IMG/VR virus record: IMGVR_UViG_3300025646_000024 | Span: 16,264 to 80,263 of that record | Length of the DNA stretch: 64,000 nt | From: a virus | Strand: one strand, 5' to 3' | Shown: in pieces, positions 40,196 to 49,607 of the stretch | Numbering within the stretch: the first letter of the stretch is position 1 | Layout: every line of letters begins with the position of its first letter | Program-made: the position numbers and the translations under genes | The notes under the pieces: model-generated | Told to the model about the DNA's origin: nothing | The model's input: only the letters and a program-made list of their open reading frames with translations | The model's database searches: none

Positions 40196-41250
40196 TGGCA
40201 CAAAAAAGAGTTCCTACTGAAAAAGAGATTGCCAAAAAACATGGCGTATCTGTAGATTATGTTACACGACAAGCTGAGATAGGCTCTACAGTAGAAAGAG
40301 AGCATGTCACCAAGCATGACGAAGCCTACAATATTGCACTTCAGCATATAGCAGAATTTCCAGATTACTACAAGCATTTACTCAAAATGGAAAAGAAACT
40401 CAAGGGAGAATGGAAAAATGGAAAAAAAGCCGTTAAAGAAGAAAAAGAAGAGACTCGTTATTGCCATCTTTGCGAAAAGCCAGAAAAAAAATCTGAATGT
40501 TCTTATGGACCTAGTGCATGGGAAATGAACACTAGTCTTTTGAACATGCAAGAAGATCATAAAGAAATTGCATCTGGAAAGATGAAAGATCATGAAGGTT
40601 ACATGGCAAAACTTGAATTGGATCAAATGGAAAGATCTATTGCCATGCTTCGCAAAGTTATTCGCAAATCAAATCAACAACTTCCAGCTTGGGTGCAATC
40701 TAAAATTACCAGAGCTGCTGATTTTGTAGATACTGCTGCAGAATATCTTTCATCTGATGAAAAATTAAGTGAACAAAAATCATTTTCACAGTTTGTGAGA
40801 GAGGCTAGTTTTGAAATTGATCCCGAACATAATAGATTCAAAAAACAAAAAAAGATTAGAGATCTTGCAGTTAGAACCAACAATCGTGGAGAAAGGACAG
40901 CTGCAGAAAGAAAAATAACAGGACCAGCTTATCAAAAACCAAAACCACAAAAAACTGTGTATATTCAACGAAGCGGTCAATTAAATACTGAGGGGGCTGC
41001 ATGGCAACGTAAAGAAGGTAAAAATCCCACAGGAGGACTAAATGCTGCAGGTAGAGCTTCTGCTAAAAAACAAGGAATGAATTTGAAACCTCCAGTTACT
41101 AAACCACCTTCAGAATTAAATCCAGATTCAGAAGCAGCTAAAAGAAGAAATTCATTCTGTGCAAGAATGGGAGGAAATCCTGGACCAATGAAAGACGAAA
41201 AAGGTAGACCAACAAGAAAAGCATTAGCTTTGCGTAAATGGAATTGTTAA
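40195..41250 (+). CDS. Multi-domain cyanophage protein (DUF5661 plus DUF6321)
   Basis: A 351-residue basic protein with at least three parts. Residues 10-65 (KKHGVSVDYVTRQ, EREHV, IALQHIAEFPDYY) match DUF5661. A Cys/His cluster (YCHLCEKPEKKSEC) follows. WVQSKITRAADFVDTAAEYL is a helix pair common in cyanophage proteins, then KSFSQFVREAS resembles a capsid-targeting peptide but lies internally. The C-terminus (SEAAKRRNSFCARMGG...TRKALALRKWNC) matches DUF6321. Located between the small and large terminase genes, it may be a packaged or packaging-linked protein. No activity is established. Confidence 0.75.
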   Translation: MAQKRVPTEKEIAKKHGVSVDYVTRQAEIGSTVEREHVTKHDEAYNIALQHIAEFPDYYKHLLKMEKKLKGEWKNGKKAVKEEKEETRYCHLCEKPEKKSECSYGPSAWEMNTSLLNMQEDHKEIASGKMKDHEGYMAKLELDQMERSIAMLRKVIRKSNQQLPAWVQSKITRAADFVDTAAEYLSSDEKLSEQKSFSQFVREASFEIDPEHNRFKKQKKIRDLAVRTNNRGERTAAERKITGPAYQKPKPQKTVYIQRSGQLNTEGAAWQRKEGKNPTGGLNAAGRASAKKQGMNLKPPVTKPPSELNPDSEAAKRRNSFCARMGGNPGPMKDEKGRPTRKALALRKWNC

Positions 41251-41265
41251 TTTAAATTAAACATT

Positions 41266-42942
41266 ATGAGTGAAAGATCTAGTTATAAAGGTAATCCTAA
41301 TTTAAAACCTTCTAACGTACAAATACAATTTACTTCTGAGCAATTAGAAGAGTATTTAAAGTGTCAAGAAGATCCAATTTATTTTGCGAAAAAATATATT
41401 AAAATTGTTTCTCTTGATGAAGGTCTAGTGCCTTTTAAGATGTGGGACTTCCAGGAAAAGTTGATTGATAATTTTCACAAGCATAGATTCAATATTGCAA
41501 AGCTTCCTAGGCAAACTGGTAAGTCAACAACTGTTGTCTCTTACCTACTTCATTATGCTCTTTTTAATCCCAACGTAAAAATAGCGATTCTTGCAAACAA
41601 AGCGGAGACCTCAAGGGAACTTCTATCCAGATTGCAGTTATCATACGAAAACCTACCTAAATGGCTACAGCAGGGAGTGGGTTCTTGGAACCGTGGCTCG
41701 CTTGAACTAGAAAACGGATCGAAGATTATTGCAGCATCTACTTCCTCATCTGCAGTCCGAGGTAACTCTTTTAACATCATCTTCCTTGACGAGTTTGCGT
41801 TCATTCCAAACCATATTGCAGAACAGTTCTTCAGTTCTGTATACCCAACTATTTCGTCTGGTAAGACAACCAAAGTTATTATCATTTCCACTCCAAATGG
41901 AATGAACATGTTCTACAAGTTCTGGCATGATGCAGAACGAGGAAAGAACAGTTATACCCCACTTGAAGTTAACTGGTGGGATGTTCCAGGTAGAGACCAA
42001 AAGTGGAAAGAAGAAACTATTGCAAACACTTCTCAGAGGCAGTTTGAGCAGGAGTTTGAATGCACATTCTTAGGATCTGTTGATACTCTCATCAATCCAA
42101 ATAAATTACGTTCAATGGTTTATGAGGACCCACTAAAACGAAGTGGGGGACTAGATATCTATGAAGAGGTTATTGAAGGCCATGATTATGTAATGACTGT
42201 TGATGTTGCACGAGGAGTTGGAAATGATTACTCTGCATTTGCTGTTGTAGATGTTACTACAATTCCATATAAATTAGTAGCAAAATATAAAAATAACGAA
42301 ATTAAACCAATTCTGTTCCCTAATATTATTGATACAGTAGGACGTAATTATAATAACGCCAACGTATTAGTAGAAGTTAATGATATTGGTGGACAGGTAG
42401 CTGACATTCTTCAGTTTGATTTAGAGTATGACAACTTGCTCATGTGTGCAATGAAAGGTCGTGCAGGTCAGATTGTAGGCACTGGATTTTCAAATAAAGC
42501 ACAGCTAGGTGTAAAAATGACCAAAGCTGTGAAAAAATATGGTTGTGCTAATTTAAAAGCATTGATTGAAGATGATAAGTTATTAGTTCCAGACTATGAT
42601 ATTATTAGTGAATTGACAACGTTTATCCAAAAAAGTGATACCTTCAATGCAGAAGAAGGTTGCAATGATGACCTTGCGATGTGCCTTGTAATTTTCTCTT
42701 GGTTATCCACTCAACCTTACTTTAGGGAGCTTACTTCAAATGACGTTAGGAAAAGAATTTTTGAAGATCAAAGAGAGGCTATCGAGCAGGATATGGCTCC
42801 ATTTGGTTTTATATTGGATGGCTTGACTGATGATGAGACTACATTTGTAGATACTAAAGGAGACTATTGGGTGTCTGCAACAGATAGCAAATGGAATGTT
42901 GATGAATATGGTGACATGGCGTACATGTGGGAGTATAAGTGA
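41266..42942 (+). CDS. 17: Large terminase subunit gp17
   Basis: A 558-residue packaging motor (T4 gp17 has 610). The ATPase domain has Walker A LPRQTGKST (81-89) and Walker B IIFLDEFAF (near 172-180). The nuclease domain starts near 311 with DVARGVGNDYSA and has further acidic ligands in VEVNDIG and the EGCNDDLAM segment. It translocates DNA into the prohead and cuts the concatemer. No intron or homing gene interrupts it. Confidence 0.95.
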   Translation: MSERSSYKGNPNLKPSNVQIQFTSEQLEEYLKCQEDPIYFAKKYIKIVSLDEGLVPFKMWDFQEKLIDNFHKHRFNIAKLPRQTGKSTTVVSYLLHYALFNPNVKIAILANKAETSRELLSRLQLSYENLPKWLQQGVGSWNRGSLELENGSKIIAASTSSSAVRGNSFNIIFLDEFAFIPNHIAEQFFSSVYPTISSGKTTKVIIISTPNGMNMFYKFWHDAERGKNSYTPLEVNWWDVPGRDQKWKEETIANTSQRQFEQEFECTFLGSVDTLINPNKLRSMVYEDPLKRSGGLDIYEEVIEGHDYVMTVDVARGVGNDYSAFAVVDVTTIPYKLVAKYKNNEIKPILFPNIIDTVGRNYNNANVLVEVNDIGGQVADILQFDLEYDNLLMCAMKGRAGQIVGTGFSNKAQLGVKMTKAVKKYGCANLKALIEDDKLLVPDYDIISELTTFIQKSDTFNAEEGCNDDLAMCLVIFSWLSTQPYFRELTSNDVRKRIFEDQREAIEQDMAPFGFILDGLTDDETTFVDTKGDYWVSATDSKWNVDEYGDMAYMWEYK

Positions 42943-42957
42943 CCTCAAAATATAAAG

Positions 42958-42968
42958 ATAAATAAATA
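42958..42968 (+). promoter_or_regulatory. T4-type late promoter, overlapping pair
   Basis: ATAAATAAATA, two overlapping matches, before gp18. Confidence 0.65.
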
Positions 42969-43003
42969 GTTTTGAGAAAAAAAATCTCATAGAGGTAATA
43001 AAC

Positions 43004-45019
43004 ATGGCGTTTGCTTCACCTGGAGTATCTATCAAGGAAGTTGACTTAACTCCTACAATTAATGTATCTGACCAAAATATTGGAGCAGTTGTAATTGCTG
43101 CCGAAACTGGTCCTGTAGATACTGTAACTTTTGTTACTAGTGAAAAGGAATTAGTAGACACATTTGGTAAACCAAATGATAATAACTACGAGTCTTGGTT
43201 TGCTGCATCAACTATCATTCAGTACGGTGGTATTGCAGCTGTAGTTAGACCAACAAGTTCAAACATTGTACTAAACTCTTCATCTGATGCTGGATTAGCT
43301 AGCTTCATCATCAAGAGCAAGTTTGATTTTGATAACTACAGTGGAACCGCATTCAAATTTGCTGGCAGAAGTGCAGGTTCACTATTCAATTCAATTAAAG
43401 TAGTTGCAGTTGATCATGGTGCAGATCAAGTAATCACTTATACTGGAGCAGATCCTTCAGTAGTTGCTGGAGATGCAATTAGAATTCTAAATGGCGGAAC
43501 TCTACTTGGCACTGGATGGATCTATAAAGTAGACCCCACTGCAAATACACTCCACATTATTCTAAATGATAGTACTAAGAGAATTCCATCCACTGGAACT
43601 GCTACATATAGCATCACAGATAATGCTGGAACTCCTGTAGTTCTAGTTGCAGCTGGAGAAATTGGATCAGTAAATAATACTTACTACGATACTCTTGAGT
43701 ATGCATCTGGATTAAAGTGGAGAGATGTAGCACCTCAGCCAGGAACATCTGCGTCAGTAGCCGCTAAAGGCGGCAAGTTTGATGAAATGCACATCCTTGT
43801 TATTGATGAAGATGGTAATATTTCTGGCACTCCAAATACAATTCTAGAAAAATATCTATTTGTTTCAAAAGCAAAGGATGCAAGCACTCTAGATGGATCA
43901 CTAGTGTATTTCTATAGCGCAATCGCAGAAAGATCCAAGTACATCTTCCCAGGATATTCAACTGAATTAGATTTTATTAGCACTTCAAAAATTACACTAG
44001 AAGGAGTAACTAATACATCTATTGGAGAAACAAATAGTGCAAATAAGGTCTTTTCTCCAATTTTAAACGCAGGCTCTTCAGTTCTAGGTTTCAGTCTAAC
44101 AGGTGGTACTGACTATGACTTTACTAATGATGCTTCTGACATCGCAGCAGCAGTAACTAATGGATATGAGCTTCTCAGAGATTCTGAAACATTCAATGAC
44201 GTAGATTTTCTAATCCCAGGTAGCATCAACCTTGATAGAGCAGCTAAGCTAATTGACATCGCAGAATCAAGAAGAGATTGTGTAGCAGTAATTTCTCCAA
44301 GAAGATCTGATGTAATTAACAGCTCAACCAGTGATGTTAAAACTGAAAACATTGTAGATTTCTTCAGTGGAATTGCAAGTAGCTCATTTGCAATGTTCGA
44401 CTCTGGATATAAGTACATCTATGATAAGTTTAATGACACATATCGCTACGTACCTTGTGCTGCTGACGTTGCAGGTCTTTGCATTAATACTACTATTAAT
44501 TCAGAAACTTGGTTCTCACCAGCAGGTTATAACAGAGGCAATCTAAGAAACGCAACCAAACTTGCATATTCACCAAAACAATCAGAAAGAGACAGACTCT
44601 ATACAAATAGAATCAACCCAATTGTTTCCTTCCCAGGTCAAGGCATTGTTCTCTTTGGAGATAAGACTGCACTATCTTCTCCTAGTGCTTTCAATAGAAT
44701 TAATGTTCGCAGACTGTTTATTGAAATTGAAAAGAACATTGCAAGATTCTCTAAATTCCAGCTATTTGAAATTAATGATGAAGTAACCAGAAGTTCATTC
44801 AAAGCTGCAGTAGAGCCTTACCTCAGAGGGGTTCAAGGTAGAAGAGGAATTTATGATTTCCTTGTTGTATGTGACGAAACTAATAATACTTCTGATGTCA
44901 TTGATAGAAATGAATTTAATGCTGAGATTTATGTTAAACCTGCGAGAAGCATTAACTTTATTACCATTACCTTTACTGCTACAAGAACTGGTATTTCCTT
45001 TGGCGAACTAACTCAGTAA
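43004..45019 (+). CDS. 18: Tail sheath protein gp18
   Basis: A 671-residue protein (T4 gp18 has 659). The start FASPGVSIKEVDLTP and the C-terminal NRINVRRLFIEIEKNIARFS, DRNEFNAEIYVKPARSINFI are the sheath signature. It polymerises around the tube and contracts to drive it through the envelope. A late promoter and GAGGTAA lie upstream; gp19 follows 32 bases on, without its own promoter. Confidence 0.95.
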   Translation: MAFASPGVSIKEVDLTPTINVSDQNIGAVVIAAETGPVDTVTFVTSEKELVDTFGKPNDNNYESWFAASTIIQYGGIAAVVRPTSSNIVLNSSSDAGLASFIIKSKFDFDNYSGTAFKFAGRSAGSLFNSIKVVAVDHGADQVITYTGADPSVVAGDAIRILNGGTLLGTGWIYKVDPTANTLHIILNDSTKRIPSTGTATYSITDNAGTPVVLVAAGEIGSVNNTYYDTLEYASGLKWRDVAPQPGTSASVAAKGGKFDEMHILVIDEDGNISGTPNTILEKYLFVSKAKDASTLDGSLVYFYSAIAERSKYIFPGYSTELDFISTSKITLEGVTNTSIGETNSANKVFSPILNAGSSVLGFSLTGGTDYDFTNDASDIAAAVTNGYELLRDSETFNDVDFLIPGSINLDRAAKLIDIAESRRDCVAVISPRRSDVINSSTSDVKTENIVDFFSGIASSSFAMFDSGYKYIYDKFNDTYRYVPCAADVAGLCINTTINSETWFSPAGYNRGNLRNATKLAYSPKQSERDRLYTNRINPIVSFPGQGIVLFGDKTALSSPSAFNRINVRRLFIEIEKNIARFSKFQLFEINDEVTRSSFKAAVEPYLRGVQGRRGIYDFLVVCDETNNTSDVIDRNEFNAEIYVKPARSINFITITFTATRTGISFGELTQ

Positions 45020-45051
45020 TTAATTTTTTGTAAACCATCTAGGAGAACACA

Positions 45052-45687
45052 ATGGCTAAGAGTATCTCAGATTTCAAATCATATTTAAAAAAAGGTGGGG
45101 CAAGACCTAACCTATTCCTCGTTAGATTAAATTTTCCATCACAACTTAACCAAGTTTTAGATATTGAATCCCGTGGTGGATCTTCAGCTGGAAATTTAAC
45201 TACTCAAGCTGAATTTTTAGTAAAAACAGCTCAAATTCCAGCATCAAACATTGGAACTATTGAAGTTCCATATCGTGGAAGAATGCTTAAAGTTGCTGGA
45301 GATAGAACTTTTGAACCATGGTCAGTAACAGTTGTAAATGATGGCAATTTTGAAATTCGTAAAGCATTTGAAACTTGGTCAAGAGGAATTAATGCACTAA
45401 CTGAAAACGTATCTCAGTTAGGTTATGGTGCAGATGGTGGAGCATCTTATTGTGTAGACATGACTGTATTCCAACTCAGCAGAGATGGACAAGCTCCAAG
45501 TAGAACACCAGACAGCAATAATTCTGGAACAGATGGAATGGAAACCATTCGTGCATATAAGTTTTATGACGCATGGCCTTCAGCAATTTCTTCAATTGAT
45601 CTTTCTTTTGAAGCAAATGACCAAATTGAAGAGTTTACTGTAGAATTTCAGTACAACTTCTTTGAAGTTACCAAGGATAAAGTTTGA
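45052..45687 (+). CDS. 19: Tail tube protein gp19
   Basis: A 211-residue protein (T4 gp19 has 163). PNLFLVRLNFP, VKTAQIPASNIGTIEVPYRG and ERTFEP-type FEPWSVTV then IRKAFETWS mark it as the tube protein. The end FTVEFQYNFFEVTK is typical. It forms the inner tube through which DNA passes. AGGAGAA precedes the ATG. Confidence 0.93.
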   Translation: MAKSISDFKSYLKKGGARPNLFLVRLNFPSQLNQVLDIESRGGSSAGNLTTQAEFLVKTAQIPASNIGTIEVPYRGRMLKVAGDRTFEPWSVTVVNDGNFEIRKAFETWSRGINALTENVSQLGYGADGGASYCVDMTVFQLSRDGQAPSRTPDSNNSGTDGMETIRAYKFYDAWPSAISSIDLSFEANDQIEEFTVEFQYNFFEVTKDKV

Positions 45688-45689
45688 TA

Positions 45690-45696
45690 CTAAATA
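45690..45696 (+). promoter_or_regulatory. T4-type late promoter
   Basis: CTAAATA before gp20. Confidence 0.65.
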
Positions 45697-45722
45697 CTAT
45701 ATAAAGAGTTTTTAGGATTATT

Positions 45723-47420
45723 ATGACTCAATTATTTGGTTTCTCAATTGAAGACAGAAAAAAGAAACCAGCAAAGGCGTTTTCACCAGCGCCTCCTAAT
45801 GATGATGATGGCACCTCAGTAGTAGCTGCAGGTGCCTATTTTGGTCAATACCTAGACTTAGACGGTGTTGGTCAGCACAACAACGAATTTGAGCTGGTTA
45901 GAAAGTATAGAGAAATTGCATTACACCCAGAAATTGATAGTGCTATTGATGATATCATTAACGAAGCAATCAGCAGTGATTTAGATTATGCTCCAGTAGC
46001 AGTAGAACTATCCACATTAGAAGCTAGTGATAAAATTAAAAAATCAATCAAAGAAGAATTTGGTAATATTTTAAGACTACTAAGTTTTGATAAAAAGTGC
46101 CACAATATCTTTCGTCGCTGGTATATTGACGGAAGGTTATATTACCATAAAATCATTGACTTTGATAAACCAAAAGAAGGAATCAAAGAATTAAGATATA
46201 TTGATTCCCTCAAAATTAAAAGAGTACGAGAAATTAAAAGGCAAAAAAATGTAGATTCTCTAACCACCATGGAAGGTCAGAAGTATGACTATGGTGAGTT
46301 TATTGAGTATTACATTTATTTCCCAAGAGGCTACAAAGGTTCAGACGCCAACGGAATTAAAATTTCAAATGATGCAGTTACTTATGTAACATCTGGATTG
46401 TTTGACCACAACAGAAATATGGTTCTTAGTTATCTGTACAAGGCAATTAAGGCTGTAAATCAACTTAGAATGATTGAAGATTCACTAGTAATTTACAGAT
46501 TATCTCGTGCTCCAGAGCGTAGAATTTTTTATATCGACGTAGGCAATTTACCTAAAGTAAAAGCAGAGCAGTATCTACGAGAAGTGATGGGTAGGTATAG
46601 AAATAAACTCGTATATGATTCTGCTACTGGAGAAATTCGTGATGATCGCAAGCATCTAAGTATGCTTGAAGATTTTTGGCTACCAAGACGAGAGGGTGGT
46701 CGTGGCACAGAAATCACTACTCTTCCAGGTGGACAAAACCTTGGAGAACTTGAAGATGTCAAGTATTTCCAGAAGAAACTCTACAAGTCACTAAATATTC
46801 CTCTCTCAAGACTAGAGCAAGAAAGCTCATTTACCATTGGTAGAACTAACGAAATCACTAGAGATGAACTTAAGTTTGCTAAATTTGTTGGTAGACTCCG
46901 TAAGCGTTTTAGTGAACTATTCCATGATCTTCTCAGAACTCAGTTAATTCTAAAGGGAATTATTACTGCAGATGATTGGGAAGAAATGAAAGAATTTATT
47001 CAGTATGATTATATTTTTGATAATCATTTTACTGAACTAAAAAATTCTGAGATGATGAATGATCGTCTCAATATTGTCAATCAAGTTGAGCCATATCTTG
47101 GCAAATATTTTTCAGTTGAATATGTTCGTAGACAAATTCTTAAGCAGACTGATGATGAAATTGAAGAAATTGATATGCAAATTGAGAATGAAAAACAACT
47201 TGGAATTATTCAAGATCCGAATGCAATGATGATGGATCAGCAAGGTATGCTTCCACCTGGCCAAGATCAAGCCATGCAAGGTGATATGGCTGCATCTGGT
47301 GAAGCTGGACCTGCTGGAGGTGGCATGTCTGGTGGTTCTGGTGGAGCTAACGGAACTGGGTTGGATGCGGAGTTTAAAAAATTTGTTTCTCCGTCAGATT
47401 ACGGAAAGGGCAAATTTTAA
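45723..47420 (+). CDS. 20: Portal protein gp20
   Basis: A 565-residue protein (T4 gp20 has 524). IALHPEIDSAIDDIINEAIS, RAPERRIFYIDVGNLPK and LGELEDVKYFQKKLYKSLNI are hallmark segments. The dodecamer sits at one vertex and is the channel for packaging. The last 60 residues are a disordered Met/Gly/Gln-rich extension. It heads the prohead operon. Confidence 0.95.
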   Translation: MTQLFGFSIEDRKKKPAKAFSPAPPNDDDGTSVVAAGAYFGQYLDLDGVGQHNNEFELVRKYREIALHPEIDSAIDDIINEAISSDLDYAPVAVELSTLEASDKIKKSIKEEFGNILRLLSFDKKCHNIFRRWYIDGRLYYHKIIDFDKPKEGIKELRYIDSLKIKRVREIKRQKNVDSLTTMEGQKYDYGEFIEYYIYFPRGYKGSDANGIKISNDAVTYVTSGLFDHNRNMVLSYLYKAIKAVNQLRMIEDSLVIYRLSRAPERRIFYIDVGNLPKVKAEQYLREVMGRYRNKLVYDSATGEIRDDRKHLSMLEDFWLPRREGGRGTEITTLPGGQNLGELEDVKYFQKKLYKSLNIPLSRLEQESSFTIGRTNEITRDELKFAKFVGRLRKRFSELFHDLLRTQLILKGIITADDWEEMKEFIQYDYIFDNHFTELKNSEMMNDRLNIVNQVEPYLGKYFSVEYVRRQILKQTDDEIEEIDMQIENEKQLGIIQDPNAMMMDQQGMLPPGQDQAMQGDMAASGEAGPAGGGMSGGSGGANGTGLDAEFKKFVSPSDYGKGKF

Positions 47421-47426
47421 TAAATA
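47420..47426 (+). promoter_or_regulatory. T4-type late promoter
   Basis: ATAAATA at the gp20 stop, before the prohead core genes. Confidence 0.6.
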
Positions 47427-47460
47427 GTTATTGTAATTTTTATACATTATTGAGGTTTTT

Positions 47461-47706
47461 ATGTCTTTGTCACAAGAAATTGTTGATAGCATTATTGCTA
47501 GAAACAATGTAAATGCAAATGAAAAAATTTATGATGCACTATATGGAATAGCTTCCGATAAAATTGGAATGCGAAGAGTTGAACTTGCTCAGAATATGTT
47601 TGCATCAGGTAATTATGAAGATGAAGATGATTACTATGAAGAGGGTGAAGAAGTAGTCGAATATGAAGATGAAGATCAAGAACCAGAAGACGAGTACGAA
47701 CAATGA
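47461..47706 (+). CDS. 67: Prohead core protein gp67-like
   Basis: An 81-residue protein: a helical N-terminal half (MSLSQEIVDSIIARNNVNAN) and a very acidic Glu/Asp/Tyr-rich tail. T4 gp67 (80 aa) has the same length and charge pattern and is a prohead core component degraded by gp21. Position between portal and protease is conserved. Identification rests on position, length and charge. Confidence 0.75.
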   Translation: MSLSQEIVDSIIARNNVNANEKIYDALYGIASDKIGMRRVELAQNMFASGNYEDEDDYYEEGEEVVEYEDEDQEPEDEYEQ

Positions 47707-48356
47707 AACTAATCACAGAAACTATCGAAAATATTAGGGTTATCACCGAAGAAAAAGGTGGTAAAAAAAACCTATATATTGAAGGAGTATTTCTTCAGGC
47801 GGAATTAAAAAACCGCAATGGTCGCATGTACCCAATGGAAACTCTTAATAGGGAAGTTGGTGCATATAATGAGAATTATGTTGCGAAAGGTCGTGCTCTA
47901 GGTGAACTGGGTCATCCAGATAGCCCAACAATCAATCTAGATAGAGTATCTCATAAAATTGTTTCTCTCTGTGCAGAAGGAACAAATTTTATTGGAAAGG
48001 CTCAAATTCTAGAGACTCCAATGGGTAAAATTGCCAAGTCTCTTCTTGAGTCTGGTGTTACACTCGGAGTTTCCTCACGAGGCATTGGTTCTATTGAGGA
48101 AAGAAATGGAGTAAACGTAGTAAAAGATGACTTCATGTTATCTACTGCTGCAGACATTGTTGCGGATCCTTCTGCTCCAGATGCTTTTGTGCAAGGTATC
48201 ATGGAAGGTAAAGAATGGATTTGGAACAATGGAATGTTAGAGGAAAAAGTAATTAATAGTTACAGACGAGCAATTAATAATGCATCTTCTAACAATTTAA
48301 CTGAAAGAAAACTACAAGTTTTTGAAAGTTTTCTCCGTAATATCAAAATTTCATAA
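47703..48356 (+). CDS. 21: Prohead protease gp21
   Basis: A 217-residue serine protease (T4 gp21 has 212). NRNGRMYPMETLNREVGAYN, ALGELGHPDSP (His near 70) and GVSSRGIGSI (Ser near 120) give the catalytic pair of the herpesvirus-assemblin-like fold. It cuts scaffold and capsid proteins at (L/I)xE sites during maturation and would also cut the targeting peptides on the proteins at 3019 and 10613. It overlaps gp67 by ATGA. Confidence 0.93.
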   Translation: MKLITETIENIRVITEEKGGKKNLYIEGVFLQAELKNRNGRMYPMETLNREVGAYNENYVAKGRALGELGHPDSPTINLDRVSHKIVSLCAEGTNFIGKAQILETPMGKIAKSLLESGVTLGVSSRGIGSIEERNGVNVVKDDFMLSTAADIVADPSAPDAFVQGIMEGKEWIWNNGMLEEKVINSYRRAINNASSNNLTERKLQVFESFLRNIKIS

Positions 48357-48359
48357 ATA
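48353..48359 (+). promoter_or_regulatory. T4-type late promoter
   Basis: ATAAATA at the gp21 stop, before gp22. Confidence 0.6.
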
Positions 48360-48397
48360 ATAGTAGAAAATATCACATATTCTAGAGGGTTTTTTCG

Positions 48398-49537
48398 ATG
48401 TCCAATGTATTAGATACAGAATTTGACGAATTTCTAGAAGAAGGAAACGTTGTCACTGCTCACGCAAAACCAGGAGACCGCATGGAAAAATTACAACACA
48501 GCACTCCTGGCCAGGGTGCATCACCAGAAGAACTAGGTGGCTCATCTACCACCAAGCCAGAAGGTGATGAGATTGGCAAAAAGGCTTCTTCCAGAATGAG
48601 AAAGTCATCTTCTAAAGTAAATGCTGGTGCAAAGTCACCAGATGGAATGGCTCGCCTTCAAGGCTCAGCTCCTGGTCAAAAGGGAATGAGAGAAGAGGAA
48701 GAGTTAGAAGATGATGAGCTAATTTATGAAGCTCAAGAAGATGATGAAGAAGATGAAGATGAAGATGAAAAGGAAGATGAGAAAAAATCTTCTAAAAAAC
48801 AAAAAACAGAAATGAAAGCAGAAGAGATTGAAGTCGATATCACCGATGATCTCAATGCACTCTTCCACGGAGAAGAACTCTCCGAACACTTTATGCAAAA
48901 AGCTGCAACTATTTTTGAAGCAGCAGTAAAGGCTAAAGTAGTTGAAGAAGTTCAAAAGTTTGAGGCACTATACGAACAGCGTCTAATCGAGGAAATCGAA
49001 GAAATCGCTGAGTCTCTAGAGACTCGTGTAGACGCTCACCTTGATTATGTTGCTGAGCAGTGGATTGCTGAGAACCAGCTTTCCGTTGACAATGGCATCA
49101 AGACCGAAATTGCTGAAAATCTAATGCAAGGTCTTGCAGACCTCTTTATGGAGAACAATATTGATCTTCCAGAAGAGCAACAAGATGTAGTTGCCGAAAT
49201 GGCAGCTAAACTAGATGAGATGGAGGAAAAACTCAACGAACAGATTGAAGTCAATGTTGAGCTAAACCAAGAAATCGGATCCTATATTAAACATGGAATT
49301 ATTGCAGAAGTATCCGAAGGTCTAGCAGAAACACAGAAAGAAAAACTGTTCAACCTTTCAGAAGGTGTTGAGTTTATGAGTGAAGAATCTTTCCGTGGCA
49401 AGATTGAAACTATTAAGGAAAATTATTTCCCTAAGACTCAATCTAATTATGTGGAAGACCTCGTTGAAAAGAATCAAGACTTCTATGAGGGACCAATGGC
49501 AGCATATGTAAATGCTGTATCCAGATGGGCTCAGTGA
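48398..49537 (+). CDS. 22: Prohead core scaffold gp22
   Basis: A 379-residue scaffold (T4 gp22 has 269). The C-terminal 220 residues are long acidic helices (FEALYEQRLIEEIEEIAESL, VAEQWIAENQLSVDNGIKTE) with YVNAVSRWA near the end, as in T4-like scaffolds. The N-terminal 150 residues are an extra disordered part with two GDRMEKLQ/DGMARLQ-type repeats and a long Glu/Asp/Lys run. It shapes the prohead and is degraded by gp21. Confidence 0.88.
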   Translation: MSNVLDTEFDEFLEEGNVVTAHAKPGDRMEKLQHSTPGQGASPEELGGSSTTKPEGDEIGKKASSRMRKSSSKVNAGAKSPDGMARLQGSAPGQKGMREEEELEDDELIYEAQEDDEEDEDEDEKEDEKKSSKKQKTEMKAEEIEVDITDDLNALFHGEELSEHFMQKAATIFEAAVKAKVVEEVQKFEALYEQRLIEEIEEIAESLETRVDAHLDYVAEQWIAENQLSVDNGIKTEIAENLMQGLADLFMENNIDLPEEQQDVVAEMAAKLDEMEEKLNEQIEVNVELNQEIGSYIKHGIIAEVSEGLAETQKEKLFNLSEGVEFMSEESFRGKIETIKENYFPKTQSNYVEDLVEKNQDFYEGPMAAYVNAVSRWAQ

Positions 49538-49550
49538 TAGTCTAGATTTT

Positions 49551-49558
49551 TATAAATA
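49551..49558 (+). promoter_or_regulatory. T4-type late promoter, perfect
   Basis: TATAAATA, 49 bases before the major capsid gene. Confidence 0.75.
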
Positions 49559-49607
49559 TTAATAGATTCCTAACAAATAAATTTAACAACCAAGGAGTTT
49601 ACCCCCA

